A DNA stretch of 64,000 nucleotides from Paracidovorax wautersii (lineage in GTDB: Bacteria; Pseudomonadota; Gammaproteobacteria; Burkholderiales; Burkholderiaceae_C), in the NCBI GenBank assembly GCA_009912175.1, contig WNDQ01000014.1, positions 1 through 64,000 of the forward strand. Direction: 5' to 3'. A model generated the notes under the pieces. The model did no database searches and had not been told where the DNA came from. It saw only the letters and a program-made list of their open reading frames with translations. Made by a program: the position numbers and the translations under genes. Within the stretch, counting starts at the first letter, position 1. Every line of letters begins with the position of its first letter. Positions 9,101 to 17,337 of this stretch are shown here, piece by piece.

Positions 9101-12100
9101 GCAGCAGGTCGATGCGGTCGTGGTCCTGCGCGTCGAACCACAGCTCGCCTTGCTTGGTGACCCAGACCGAGCTGGCGGCCTGGACCGTGCGGCCCTGGGC
9201 GTCGGTGGCGGTGGCGACCAGTTCGATCTCGCCGGCGGTGTCGAGCTTGGCGGTGCAGACCAGCCGGCCGCGGCTGTCGCTCTTGCCGCTGCAGACCTCG
9301 CCCAGATCGCGTGTGCTGCGCTGGTGGTCGTAGCTGTAGAAGCCGCCCACCATGCGTTTGCGGCTGGTGGTGGTGGTGTGGATGGCGGCGCGCACGGACA
9401 GCGCCACGCCGGCCTGCGCGCGGCCCTGCAGGTCCAGCGCCAGCGCCTGCAGCGCGACCGACTTGCCGACCGAGGCCCAGCCTTCGGTGCGGATGCCCGC
9501 GACCACGGCCGCGGGCCACAGGCTTTGTGTGCTGCTGAGCGTCTGCACTTCGCCGTTGGGGTCGGCGTAGGTGGCTTCGAGCACCAGCTCGCGCGGGCGG
9601 TCGGCGGCGGGCAGGGGGCCGACGTCGAGCTGGCCTTGGCCCTGGCGGTCGAGCACCAGCGGCGCCTTGTCGAGCACGATGCGCTGGTCGTCGGGGCCGG
9701 GGTTGTCTTCGCCCTCGGCGTCCTCGTCGCGGTCGTCGTTGCCGCGTGCGCGCGGCGGGCCGAACTGGAAGTCGTCGTAGTCGCGGAAGTCGATGGCCTT
9801 GCTGCGCACCAGGGCCGAGACCTGCACCGGCAGGTTGCCGGCCGGCCCGCCCGCGACGTAGTCGAGCTGCACACGCGTGGGCACCTGCGCCGTGGCCACC
9901 AGCGGCTCGCCGCTGGCCGGCGCGATGCGGCCCTGCAGCACCGGCAGGCGGAATTCCTCGACACGGAAACTGCCCGTGGTCTGCGTGACGGCGTCTTTCG
10001 AGTCGGCGTCGCCATCGGGCGCGGCGGTCAGCGTGATGTCGTACTGGCCGAGTTTGGCGTCGCGCGGAATGGCGAATTCGCTGGTCGCACCCGTGCCGCT
10101 GGCCTCGTTCAGGTCAAGTTCAAACTCGTCGCCGCTGCCCACGTGGGTGGCAACGGCGCGCGCCAGCCGCATCGGGCCATAGACCAGGCCGTGGCGGGTT
10201 TCGGTGCGCAGCAGGTGTTTCATCGACACCGTTTCGCCCGCGCGCAGCAAGGTGCGGTCGAGCACGGTGTGCAGGCGGGTGTCGGGGCGTGCGCTCAGGT
10301 CGGTCGGCAGGTTGAAGCGCCAGGGCTCGATGCCGCGGGTCCAGTCGCTCCAGGTGAAGGCCAGGTCGTCTTCGGCGCCGCCATGGCTGTCCTTGGCGCG
10401 TGCGCTCACGAAGTAGGCCTGGCGGTAGTCGTCGTCGGCGCGGCAGACGGGGGCCTGCGGGCTGAGGCCCTCGAAGCGCGCGATGCCGTCCTCGCCCGTC
10501 ACGGCGGTGGCGATCTCGGTGCCGTCGCAGCCCGACACGCGCACGGCCGCGCCCGCCACGGGTCGGCCCTTGTCCAGGCTGGTGACCCAGGCCAGCGCGT
10601 TCTCGCGCCCGAGCTTGAAGTGCACGGCCAGGTTGGTCACCAGGGCCGAGGTGCGCACGTACATCGTGCGGCCGGCGCCGTACTTGGCGTCCAGCAGCGA
10701 CTGGCCGAGCAGCGGCGAGGCGATCTCCACCACGTTGAAGCCGGGCTGCAGCGGAATGCCGACCACCTCGAACGGGCGCGGGTCTTGGTTCAGCGGCCGG
10801 GGCAGGTCGAGCTTGCGGGCATCGCGCTGGCGATCGAGCAGCGAGACCTGGCGCGTGGCGACCCAGTGGCGGTCGTTGTCGCCGGTGATGGGCGGGGCCT
10901 GAACGCCGTCGGCGCGCAGCCGCTCGCGCCGCACGGTGTCGTAGGGCGTGGCGGTGTCGTAGCGGCCGACCTGGCGCGACCAGCGAATGATGTCGGCGTC
11001 GTCGCCCGGGCGCAGGGTGCTGACGACGCCCGCGGCTGGCGCGGTCTGCGCCACGCCCTTGACGGCCAGTTCGGCCTCGACGCGGCGCAGCGTCACGGGC
11101 AGCAGCGGCGGGCCGTCGGGCTCGGCATAACGCTCGACCACGCCGAAGGGCGAGGCCGCGAACTTGGCCAGCGGCGGCACGTCGGCCGTGGGCACGGCCA
11201 GCGGGAAATTGGCCGTGTTGGCCAGCGGCCGGCCCGAGGCGTCCTGGAAGCCCGCCGGCAGTTCGATCTGCAACTGCGCGCGCGGCGGCAGCGGCGGCTG
11301 GAACCGAACCGAGTTGACCACGTCGTCGGCGCCGCCTTCTTCCTCCAGCTGCGGCACCAGGCTCTGGCCGCCGGCCGCGGTGTCGCGCAGGCGCACGGCG
11401 CCGGCCTGGGCGCGTGTGACCGGCGCCGAGAAGCTGAGCTGAATGGGCCGGATCGGCATGCACGCGGCCTGGGCGTTCTCGCGCTCGCAACTGCTGCTGG
11501 CGGTGAAGGGCGCGCGCACTTTGTAGGCGCGGCTCTGGGCCTTGCTGAAGGCCAGGCCCGAGGGCGTGCTCACGCCGGGCTCGATCACCAGCTGCAGCTC
11601 GGTGCCGGCCGTCAGCCGCCGGCTGCAGGCCAGCACGTGAAAACGGTCAGGCGCGGCCTGGGCCTGCGCGGTGAGCTTGAGCGTGGCCAGCAGATCGGCG
11701 CGCGGCTGCCCGGTGATGCGGCGCACGGGCACACGCTCGCCCAGGTCCTCGGGCTTGCACCAGACGTGGGCCTGCACGCTCTGCGGGGTGGCGGGCGCGT
11801 TGAATTCGAGCACGAAGGTCTGCTCTTCCTCGATGTCCTGCCAGGTGCCCGGGCGCAGCCGCTGGAGGGCCGGGCCGCCCGTGTCGAAGCGGTAGCTGGC
11901 GGTGCCGCCAACCGCCTGGCCGGTCGGCGAGCGGAAGGTGCCCACGCTCAGCGGCGCGGCGGCCTGCGGGTCGCCGAAGGCGACGGCGTCGGCGTTGAAC
12001 TTGGCGACGATCTGGCGGACCTCGGCCGTGGTGCTGCCCTGCGGGCTCACGCTCAGGATCTGCAGCGGGGCCGCAGGCGTCTGGGCAACGGCGGGCAGGG

Positions 12101-12200
12101 CGAGCAGGATGCCGGCGGCCATGGCGCCCAGCCAGCCGTGGATCTGGCCCGCCGTGTTGCGGGCGGCCGGCGGAAAGCCGAAGAGGCGGCGTTGTTGCAT
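6153..12200 (-). CDS. yfhM: Alpha-2-macroglobulin-like protein (YfhM/ECAM type)
   Basis: A 2015-residue periplasmic giant of the bacterial alpha-2-macroglobulin family. These trap attacking proteases by means of a bait region and a reactive thioester, and act with PBP1c, which repairs the wall. A signal peptide ends near ALPAVAQ. Unlike E. coli YfhM there is no lipobox cysteine, so the protein is predicted to be soluble rather than lipid-anchored. MG-type beta domains fill the first two thirds. The thioester motif CLEQ is intact at residues 1506-1509 inside the alpha-helical thioester domain (YPYACLEQQASK), followed by the C-terminal complement-like domain. pbpC normally lies directly downstream; here a 2.7-kb opposite-strand module separates them, so co-transcription is broken. 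Confidence 0.93.
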   Translation of the reverse strand: MQQRRLFGFPPAARNTAGQIHGWLGAMAAGILLALPAVAQTPAAPLQILSVSPQGSTTAEVRQIVAKFNADAVAFGDPQAAAPLSVGTFRSPTGQAVGGTASYRFDTGGPALQRLRPGTWQDIEEEQTFVLEFNAPATPQSVQAHVWCKPEDLGERVPVRRITGQPRADLLATLKLTAQAQAAPDRFHVLACSRRLTAGTELQLVIEPGVSTPSGLAFSKAQSRAYKVRAPFTASSSCERENAQAACMPIRPIQLSFSAPVTRAQAGAVRLRDTAAGGQSLVPQLEEEGGADDVVNSVRFQPPLPPRAQLQIELPAGFQDASGRPLANTANFPLAVPTADVPPLAKFAASPFGVVERYAEPDGPPLLPVTLRRVEAELAVKGVAQTAPAAGVVSTLRPGDDADIIRWSRQVGRYDTATPYDTVRRERLRADGVQAPPITGDNDRHWVATRQVSLLDRQRDARKLDLPRPLNQDPRPFEVVGIPLQPGFNVVEIASPLLGQSLLDAKYGAGRTMYVRTSALVTNLAVHFKLGRENALAWVTSLDKGRPVAGAAVRVSGCDGTEIATAVTGEDGIARFEGLSPQAPVCRADDDYRQAYFVSARAKDSHGGAEDDLAFTWSDWTRGIEPWRFNLPTDLSARPDTRLHTVLDRTLLRAGETVSMKHLLRTETRHGLVYGPMRLARAVATHVGSGDEFELDLNEASGTGATSEFAIPRDAKLGQYDITLTAAPDGDADSKDAVTQTTGSFRVEEFRLPVLQGRIAPASGEPLVATAQVPTRVQLDYVAGGPAGNLPVQVSALVRSKAIDFRDYDDFQFGPPRARGNDDRDEDAEGEDNPGPDDQRIVLDKAPLVLDRQGQGQLDVGPLPAADRPRELVLEATYADPNGEVQTLSSTQSLWPAAVVAGIRTEGWASVGKSVALQALALDLQGRAQAGVALSVRAAIHTTTTSRKRMVGGFYSYDHQRSTRDLGEVCSGKSDSRGRLVCTAKLDTAGEIELVATATDAQGRTVQAASSVWVTKQGELWFDAQDHDRIDLLPEQKSYQPGDTAVFQVRMPFRQATALITVEREGILETHVEQLAGNDPTVRLKVGADWGPNVYVSAFVLRGRLIDVPWYSFFTWGYKSPREWWRAFRYDSQDYVAPTALVDLSKPAYRLGVAEIRVGLAQRQLAVQVQADKPRYQVREPAQITITVKRADGQPAAHARVAVAAVDKALLELWPNRSWQLLDAMYQRRSWGVQTATAQMEIIGRRHYGRKAVPAGGDGGARGQTRELFDTLLLWQPDVQLDAQGQARLTVPLNDALTSFRIVAVADVPEAPDAPDSSGGSADPAGLFGTGWTDIQTGQDLQIISGLPPLVRDDDHYRAQLTLRNGSERAMKIEVTPRATLLTLAPQTVELAAGESREIGWDVQAPPALAQTRTQAILWEIEARDTAGSGARDALKVSQRVLPSVPVAVQQATLVQLDPAQPYALSVAPPPTALPGRGGVQIALQPTLAAGLTGVRDWFANYPYACLEQQASKAIGMQDTAAWQALMQTLPTYLDADGLASYFPPSAGDAHGGSDTLSAYLLAASDEAARLNPAFAMPAESRERLENALADFAEGRLQRRFWSPRADLDVRKLAAIEALSRHGKATPRQLESITINPGQWPTSAVIDWLAILHRLQTVPNRAQQLEGAQNVLRTRLSYQGTRLIFSTEASDAWWWLMAGGDVNTARLILAVLDDPAWRDDLGRLANGFIARQQGGAWHTTTANLWGSLALQAFSRRFESEPVAGTTRAQLGAAQASVDWRRVEPIPASEQPHAQAYYGAPAAPGMLRNNTMALPWPAAATAAAPAELRVTQDGSGRPWMTLQSVAAVPRTTPVSAGYTVKKTVTAVEQAQPALAAGTYRRGDVLRVRLEVNATADMSWVVINDPIPGGATILGSGLGRDSAIAVARGTPGADASSEADTSARYRWDQPWLAYQERAFDGLRAYYQFVPRGRFTLEYTVRLSNVGDFTLPPTRVEALYAPEMFGEWPNARIRVQGR

Positions 12201-12466
12201 TTTTGTGATCCTGTCGTCGTCGCTTGTCCTGGAGTCAGCATGCTAGGGCTTTGTGAGCGAGCCAGGGCGCCACATCCCTGCTTGCCGCTCAGTTTTGGCG
12301 AACTCCGGGTGGGTGTCGTTGCCCTGAAACATGGCGGCGCGACACTGATGTGTTGGAAGGCGAGCACATTCCTTGCTTGCGTCCGTCGGGCACACGGCAT
12401 ACCGTGTCATCCCCAATGTGTGGGGCACAGGAGCGCTGTAGGCTGCGCTCAATCGTATGTGTAGGA

Positions 12467-12488
12467 GGTGGCGCTGGAGAGCGCCGCC
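12467..12488 (+). promoter_or_regulatory. Stem-loop in the leader of the small lipoprotein gene
   Basis: The 300-bp gap 12201-12503 holds no convincing gene. Near its end a 9-bp stem (GGTGGCGCT / AGCGCCGCC, one G-T pair, GGAG loop) lies 4 bp before the Shine-Dalgarno AGGGAGAA of the next gene and could influence its translation. Confidence 0.35.
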
Positions 12489-12503
12489 AATCAGGGAGAA
12501 AGC

Positions 12504-12953
12504 ATGGCATTGGCGTGTTCAAGGCAGCGTGGCGTCGCCGCGGCTGCGGGGGTGTTGGCGGTGGTTGAGCTGGCGGGCTGCGCATCGCCCGCATCGGCGC
12601 CGCTGCGCTACACGCAACTGGACTGCGAGACGCTGGCGCGCGAGGCGCGCACCGTCCAGCGCACCGTGGCCGCCTACAGCGGCTGGTCCGAGGACAGCAG
12701 CGTCACCGACGCCCCGGGTTTTCTGATGTGGCCGGCCTTTGCTTTCCTGGAAGAGCAGTTGGGCGCCGACACCCGCTTCGACGCGCTGCAGCGCCGCTAC
12801 CTTGCGCTGGCGCGTGCCAGCCAGGACCGTGCCTGTCCGTGCGCCCAGCCGGCGCCGGTCAACCAGGCGGGCGTGCCCAGGGTGCCCTGGAACCACAACC
12901 AGGCGGCCGAGCAGCCTTCGGACGCGTCGGGCGTGCGCCAGTTGCCCGGCTGA
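12504..12953 (+). CDS. Small putative lipoprotein of unknown function
   Basis: A 149-residue protein with a lipoprotein-type signal: a hydrophobic stretch and lipobox VELAGC with the acylated cysteine at residue 26, so membrane-attached. The mature part resembles short Burkholderiales lipoproteins that pair an N-terminal LDCETLAREA-type helix with a hydrophobic MWPAFAF segment. No catalytic motif is visible. The C-terminal tail contains a CPC pair and is Pro/Gln rich. An AGGGAGAA site precedes the ATG at 12504; an upstream in-frame ATG at 12468 would bury the signal peptide and lies on the stem-loop. The gene stands alone, 71 bp before the M20 peptidase, and its role is unknown. Confidence 0.7.
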   Translation: MALACSRQRGVAAAAGVLAVVELAGCASPASAPLRYTQLDCETLAREARTVQRTVAAYSGWSEDSSVTDAPGFLMWPAFAFLEEQLGADTRFDALQRRYLALARASQDRACPCAQPAPVNQAGVPRVPWNHNQAAEQPSDASGVRQLPG

Positions 12954-13024
12954 AGCCGCGGCCGGGCTGCGCGATACTGGCGCCTGCGGTCCGCCGGGCC
13001 GCTTCCGTGCTGTTGTGTCATCCC

Positions 13025-14191
13025 ATGTCCGCCTTGCCCACGAACTCCGACTCGCTTCCCACCGCTTCCATTCCCGTGCTCGACCCCTGGCTGCAGGACC
13101 TGCAGGCCTGGATCGAATGCGAATCCCCCTCGGCCGATACCGGCGCCGTCACCCGCATGGTGGCGCTGGTCGAGGCGCGCGCCCAGGCGCTCGGCCTGCG
13201 CACCTCGCGCATCACGCTCGACGGCACGCCGGCGCCCGCGCTGGTGGCCAGCAACCGGGCTGAAGGCGACGAGCGCCCCGGCATCCTGATCATCGGCCAC
13301 CTCGACACCGTGCACCCCGTGGGCACGCTGGCGCGCAATGCCTGGCGTGCCGAGGGCGACCAGCTCTACGGCCCCGGCATCTACGACATGAAGGCCGGCG
13401 TCTACCTGGCGCTGCAGGCCCTGGGCGCCGTCTCGGCACCCGGCGCCACGCGGCTGCCGGTCGACCTGCTGCTGGTGCCCGACGAGGAGATCGGCAGCCT
13501 GCATTCGCGCCCGCTGACCGAATCCCTGGCGCGCCGCGCGCGCTACGGCCTGGTGTGCGAGCCGGCCCGCGCCAACACCGGTTTTTGCGTGACCGCGCGC
13601 AAGGGCACCGGCATGCTGCGCGTGGTGGCGCACGGGCGGCCGTCGCACGCCGGCGTGGCCCACGAGAAAGGCCGCAGCGCGATCCGCGAGATCGGCCACC
13701 AGATCCTGGCCATCGAGGCCATGACCGACTACGCCCAGGGCGTGACGGTCAGCATCGGCACCATCGAAGGCGGCACCACGCGCAACGTCGTGCCCTCGCG
13801 CTGCGAGCTGTTCGCCGACTTCCGCGTGCCCGACATGGCGCGCGGCCAGGCGCTGCTGGAACGCATGCGCGCCCTGCGGCCGCACGACCCCGACGTGCGC
13901 CTGGAGATCGAGGCCGACATGAATCGCCCGCCCATGGAGCCCACGCCGGCCACGGCTGAACTGCTCGCGCGCGCCCAGGGTGTTGCGCAGCAAAGCGGCT
14001 GGACGCTGGCCGCCGCGCCCATGACGGGCGGGGGCAGCGACGCCAACTTTGCCGCCGCCGTCGGCCTGCCTTCGCTCGACGGCCTGGGGCCGGACGGCGA
14101 CGGCGCGCACACGCTGTACGAACACATCCTGGTGTCCACGATGGCGCAGCGGCTGGCGTTCTGGCAGCGCATGCTGCGCGAGCTGGACTGA
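13025..14191 (+). CDS. M20-family metallopeptidase, carboxypeptidase G2-like
   Basis: A 388-residue dizinc aminoacyl hydrolase of family M20 (glutamate carboxypeptidase / CPG2 group). Visible metal and catalytic motifs are GHLDTVHP near residue 98, GPGIYDMKAG near 117, DEEIGS near 157 and a late GDGAHTLYEH supplying the last His ligand; a MTGGGSDAN loop lies near the C-terminus. The central dimerisation domain is present, so length and order are normal for the family. No signal peptide is apparent, suggesting a cytoplasmic enzyme removing C-terminal Glu or similar residues from small substrates such as pteroyl- or acyl-glutamates. Substrate specificity cannot be read from sequence. Convergent with nadC after 12 bp. 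Confidence 0.9.
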   Translation: MSALPTNSDSLPTASIPVLDPWLQDLQAWIECESPSADTGAVTRMVALVEARAQALGLRTSRITLDGTPAPALVASNRAEGDERPGILIIGHLDTVHPVGTLARNAWRAEGDQLYGPGIYDMKAGVYLALQALGAVSAPGATRLPVDLLLVPDEEIGSLHSRPLTESLARRARYGLVCEPARANTGFCVTARKGTGMLRVVAHGRPSHAGVAHEKGRSAIREIGHQILAIEAMTDYAQGVTVSIGTIEGGTTRNVVPSRCELFADFRVPDMARGQALLERMRALRPHDPDVRLEIEADMNRPPMEPTPATAELLARAQGVAQQSGWTLAAAPMTGGGSDANFAAAVGLPSLDGLGPDGDGAHTLYEHILVSTMAQRLAFWQRMLRELD

Positions 14192-14203
14192 GCTCCGAAA
14201 GCT

Positions 14204-15085
14204 TCAGGCATCGAGCCCGATGTCGAGCACCGGCGCGCTGTGGGTGATCCAGCCCACGGCGATCAGGTCGACGCCGGTGGCGGCAATGGCCGGCGCCGTC
14301 TCGGCATTGACGCGGCCCGAGGCTTCGAGCACCGCGCGCCCTGCGTTGATGCGCACGGCCTCGCGCAACGTCGGCAAATCCATGTTGTCGAGCAGCACCA
14401 GGCCCACGCCCAGGTCCAGCGCGGCACGCAGCTGATCGAGCGCATCGACCTCGACCTCGATCTGCACCATGTGGCCGGCGGCGGCGCGGGCGCGCGCGAC
14501 GGCCGCCTCCAGGCTGCCGGCCAGCGCGATGTGGTTGTCCTTGATCAGGATCGCGTCGTCGAGCCCGAAGCGGTGGTTGCTGCCGCCGCCCACGCGCACC
14601 GCGTATTTCTGCAGCGCACGCAGGCCGGGCAGCGTCTTGCGTGTGCAGGTCAGGCGCACGCCCTGGCCCCGGATGCTGTCGGCGATCTGCGCCGTGGCGC
14701 TGGCCACGCCGCTCAGGTGCCCCAGAAAGTTGAGCGCCACGCGCTCGGCCGTCAGGATGCTGCGCGCCGGGCCGTCGATGGTCGCGATCACGCTGCCAGG
14801 CACGAGCCGCGCGCCATCGTGCAGCAGCGGGGTGACGGCGATGGCCGGATCGATCAGCTCGAACGCCAGCCGCGCCACGTCCAGCCCCGCGAGCACACCG
14901 GCCTGCCGCGCCGTCAGCCGCAGCGTGCTGCGCAGGTCGGCCGGCACGATGGCGTCGCTGGTGAGGTCGCCGGCCCGGCCCAGGTCTTCCAGCAGCGCCG
15001 CGCGCACTTGCGGCTCGACCAGGACGCGGGGCAGGGCCACGGGCCGGGCGTTGGGGAATGTCTCGGTGTCTTGTTTATTGCTCAT
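14204..15085 (-). CDS. nadC: Quinolinate phosphoribosyltransferase (NAD biosynthesis)
   Basis: A 293-residue enzyme converting quinolinate and PRPP to nicotinate mononucleotide, CO2 and PPi in de novo NAD synthesis. Family signatures include the TRKTLPGLR loop with the substrate-binding Arg/Lys, KYAVRVGGGSNHR, IKDNH, IEVEVD, LLDNM and a C-terminal VGWITHSAP. Length matches NadC of other proteobacteria (about 295). The ATG at 15085 (MSNKQ) is preferred to one at 15139, because the upstream region contains a terminator and an apparent operator. The gene has its own promoter gap after the NrtR-like regulator gene, so NAD-responsive repression is likely. Confidence 0.96.
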   Translation of the reverse strand: MSNKQDTETFPNARPVALPRVLVEPQVRAALLEDLGRAGDLTSDAIVPADLRSTLRLTARQAGVLAGLDVARLAFELIDPAIAVTPLLHDGARLVPGSVIATIDGPARSILTAERVALNFLGHLSGVASATAQIADSIRGQGVRLTCTRKTLPGLRALQKYAVRVGGGSNHRFGLDDAILIKDNHIALAGSLEAAVARARAAAGHMVQIEVEVDALDQLRAALDLGVGLVLLDNMDLPTLREAVRINAGRAVLEASGRVNAETAPAIAATGVDLIAVGWITHSAPVLDIGLDA

Positions 15086-15095
15086 TTTGAGTATT
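15077..15095. promoter_or_regulatory. Candidate NrtR operator at the nadC start
   Basis: TGCTCA (15079-15084) and TGAGTA (15088-15093) form an imperfect inverted repeat with a 3-base spacer, extendable to 8-bp arms with two mismatches, spanning the nadC start codon. AT-rich palindromes in front of nad genes are the known targets of NrtR; assigning this site to the neighbouring regulator is inference. Confidence 0.45.
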
Positions 15096-15105
15096 AGTGG
15101 TGTCG

Positions 15106-15129
15106 AAAAAACCCGCGGCGCTGCGCGGG
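15106..15129 (-). terminator. Rho-independent terminator between nrtR and nadC
   Basis: On the minus strand CCCGCG and CGCGGG pair around a 6-base loop and are followed by six T residues (15106-15111). It should end nrtR transcription before nadC, giving nadC its own promoter. Confidence 0.75.
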
Positions 15130-15170
15130 GCGGTTTCATTATCAGCGATTCACACGCAAGAGGCGGTGCT

Positions 15171-16268
15171 TCATGGCGACACGGGTAGCTTGCTGCCCGA
15201 GATCGCCCGTTCGAGCAGCACGTCGTTGCGGAAACGAAAGAGCTTGGCGGGGCGGCCCGAGGTGCCGCTGGTCATGGCGCCCGTTTCTTCGACCAGGGCC
15301 TGCTGCTCGACCAGGCGGCGGAAATTCTGCTTGTGCAGGCCACGGCCCGCGAGCACCTCGACGCTTTGCTGCAGCTGCAGCAGGGTGAAGGTGTCGGGCA
15401 TGAGCTCGAACACGACCGGGCGGTACTTGATCTTGGCGCGCAGGCGGGCGATGCCGGTGGCCAGGATGCGGCGAAAGTCCTGCTGCATGGGCTGGCCCGT
15501 GAGCGCGGCCACGGTGGGCAGCGGTGGCTGGGCGCGCGTGCGCAGGGATTCGGCGACCAGGCCGGCTTCGTAGAGCAGCTCGTAGCGCTGCAGCACGAAG
15601 TCCTCGTTCCAGCCCGCGCTCTGCAGGTCGAAGGCCGTGTCCACACGCAGGCGGCGATGCTGGGCGACGGCCGCGTCGTGGGCGGCGTCGCGCCAGGCCA
15701 GCAAGGCCGGCACGATGTGCTGGACCAGCCGTTCGCGCGCGCGGGCCTGGCGCTGGTCTTCCCAGGGAAAGTAGTGGTACCAGTCGCGCCATTGCGCCGA
15801 CGAAGCGGACGCCGGGCTGCTGGCGGCGCGCGCATCCTCGCGCGTGAGGCCCAGGTAGGTCACCGAGATGGCGCGTTCGTCCGCCGCGGCACGGTCACGG
15901 TCGGCGAAGGTGTAGAGCTGTTCGATGTAGCCGATGGGGTGGTGTGTCTCGCTCTCCACCCAGGCCCGCATGCCCGCCTGCAGCGAGCGGTGCTGGGTGC
16001 CGAAGGCGCCGCTGGGCAACGCCTGGCCGTCCTGGGTCGTGAGGATGCGGGCCTGGCCCTGCGTGACCGCGACCAGCACGGCCACGAGCTCGGCCGCGAT
16101 CGCCGCCCGCCCAGCGTCGACAGGGCTTGCGGGAGGGGCGGCGGGGCGGGAGGTGGGGGAGGTCAAAGGCAAGCGGTGGTGCAAGGGACGTTCTGAAGCC
16201 CCCGCCAGCCCGGCAATCGCAACGGCGCCGGCAGGCGCCGGCGGGGTGGTTGCGATTCTAGAGCGCAT
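15171..16268 (-). CDS. nrtR: NrtR-like (Nudix-related) transcriptional regulator of NAD metabolism
   Basis: A 365-residue protein with an N-terminal Nudix-like fold (about 50-190) and a C-terminal winged helix typical of NrtR. The latter shows GRGLHKQNFRR, then LVEETG and a TSGRPAKLFRF wing. NrtR proteins repress NAD-synthesis genes and are released by ADP-ribose or related ligands. The location directly upstream of nadC, with a palindrome at the nadC start, supports that role. I see no intact Nudix box (GX5EX7REUXEEXGU), so it is probably a sensor without hydrolase activity, as in many NrtR proteins. The first 45 residues are low-complexity and the true start could be further in. It begins 15 bp after the response-regulator stop. 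Confidence 0.75.
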   Translation of the reverse strand: MRSRIATTPPAPAGAVAIAGLAGASERPLHHRLPLTSPTSRPAAPPASPVDAGRAAIAAELVAVLVAVTQGQARILTTQDGQALPSGAFGTQHRSLQAGMRAWVESETHHPIGYIEQLYTFADRDRAAADERAISVTYLGLTREDARAASSPASASSAQWRDWYHYFPWEDQRQARARERLVQHIVPALLAWRDAAHDAAVAQHRRLRVDTAFDLQSAGWNEDFVLQRYELLYEAGLVAESLRTRAQPPLPTVAALTGQPMQQDFRRILATGIARLRAKIKYRPVVFELMPDTFTLLQLQQSVEVLAGRGLHKQNFRRLVEQQALVEETGAMTSGTSGRPAKLFRFRNDVLLERAISGSKLPVSP

Positions 16269-16283
16269 GACACGCTCTGGCGT

Positions 16284-17018
16284 TCAGTGATGCGCCTGAT
16301 CGGGCACAAAGACGTAGCCGATGCCCCAGACGGTCTGGATGTAGCGCGGCGTGGCGGGGTCGGGCTCGATCAGCTTGCGCAGGCGCGAGACCTGCACGTC
16401 CAGGCTGCGGTCGTAGGGGTCGAACTCGCGGCCGCGCGCGAGCTTGGCGAGCTTTTCGCGCGTGAGCGGCTGGTGCGGGTGGCGCACCAGCGCCTTGAGC
16501 ATGGCGTACTCGCCCGTGGTCAGGGGCATTTCCTCGTCGCCGCGGTGCAGCGTGCGGTTGCCCAGGTTGAACAGGTAGGGGCCGAAGTTGAACACTTCCT
16601 GGGCCGACGACGGCGCGCCCGGCGCTTCGAGCCGCGGGCGGCGGCGCAGCACGGCGCCGATGCGCGCCAGCAACTCGCGCGGGTTGTAGGGCTTGCCCAG
16701 GTAATCGTCGGCGCCGACTTCCAGGCCGATGATGCGGTCGACGTCCTCGTTCTTGGCCGAAAGCATGATCACGGGCGTCGGGTCGTCGCTGCCGCGCAGG
16801 CGCCGGCAGATCGACAGGCCGTCCTCGCCGGGCAGCAACTGGTCGAGCACGATCAGGTCGATGCTCTCGCGCTGCAGGATGCGGTTGAGCGTGGAGCCGT
16901 CTTCGGCCAGGGTGACCGAAAAACCCTCCTGCGCCAGGTAGCGGCGCAGCAGATCCGCCGCGCGGGGGTCGGCATCGACGATGACGATCTTGTCGGCTCG
17001 GAGAGGAATGGAAGGCAT
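16284..17018 (-). CDS. OmpR/PhoB-class response regulator without adjacent kinase
   Basis: A 244-residue two-component regulator with a receiver domain (about 10-125) and a C-terminal OmpR-type winged helix (about 145-240, with the late TVWGIGYVF signature). The phospho-acceptor Asp lies in LIVLDQLLPGEDG, the switch Ser in VIMLSAKNED, and the conserved Lys in GKPYNPREL. The acidic pocket that usually reads VDDD reads VDAD, so one Mg-binding acid is Ala. The effector half closely resembles betaproteobacterial OmpR. No histidine kinase lies beside it; the next gene downstream is nrtR, so its sensor must be elsewhere. The ATG at 17018 is preferred to 17069 because the receiver then starts at the usual place. 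Confidence 0.85.
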   Translation of the reverse strand: MPSIPLRADKIVIVDADPRAADLLRRYLAQEGFSVTLAEDGSTLNRILQRESIDLIVLDQLLPGEDGLSICRRLRGSDDPTPVIMLSAKNEDVDRIIGLEVGADDYLGKPYNPRELLARIGAVLRRRPRLEAPGAPSSAQEVFNFGPYLFNLGNRTLHRGDEEMPLTTGEYAMLKALVRHPHQPLTREKLAKLARGREFDPYDRSLDVQVSRLRKLIEPDPATPRYIQTVWGIGYVFVPDQAHH

Positions 17019-17337
17019 ACAGTCTTTTTTTGTGGGCTTTTCAAAATAGGAGGTAAACATGCCAGGCAAGTCGTGTTGCCCCGATCAGGGCCGTCTTCTG
17101 CATGTCATGGCCCTGCCATGGAGCGATGTCGGGGGTGGCTGGTTCCGTATCGTGCAATAAATGGATGCAGGAGACACACAAAATGAGCTTCTCTCTGACA
17201 TGCTCGGAACCGCGCCGTCTCCTATAAAAGGAGTCCGACAGGTCCAAGGGCCTGTTCAGATGCCGGTGCCGACTGAGCCGCACAGCCGCGTGGGTGCCGG
17301 GTCTCGCTTTTCTTTTTGATGTGTTCGTGGAGTTTTT
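17019..17337. other. Intergenic region between the response regulator and the SIMPL gene
   Basis: This 319-bp gap holds divergent promoters but no convincing gene. It is less GC-rich than its flanks and contains a small hairpin CTCCT-ATAAA-AGGAG (17219-17233) and T-rich stretches on both strands. Confidence 0.5.

Noticed and set aside
8607-12464. A very long open frame on the plus strand opposite the alpha-2-macroglobulin gene
   Set aside because: It is Gly/Ala/Arg/His-rich and has no domain signature. GC-rich codon bias on the real strand produces such open antisense frames.
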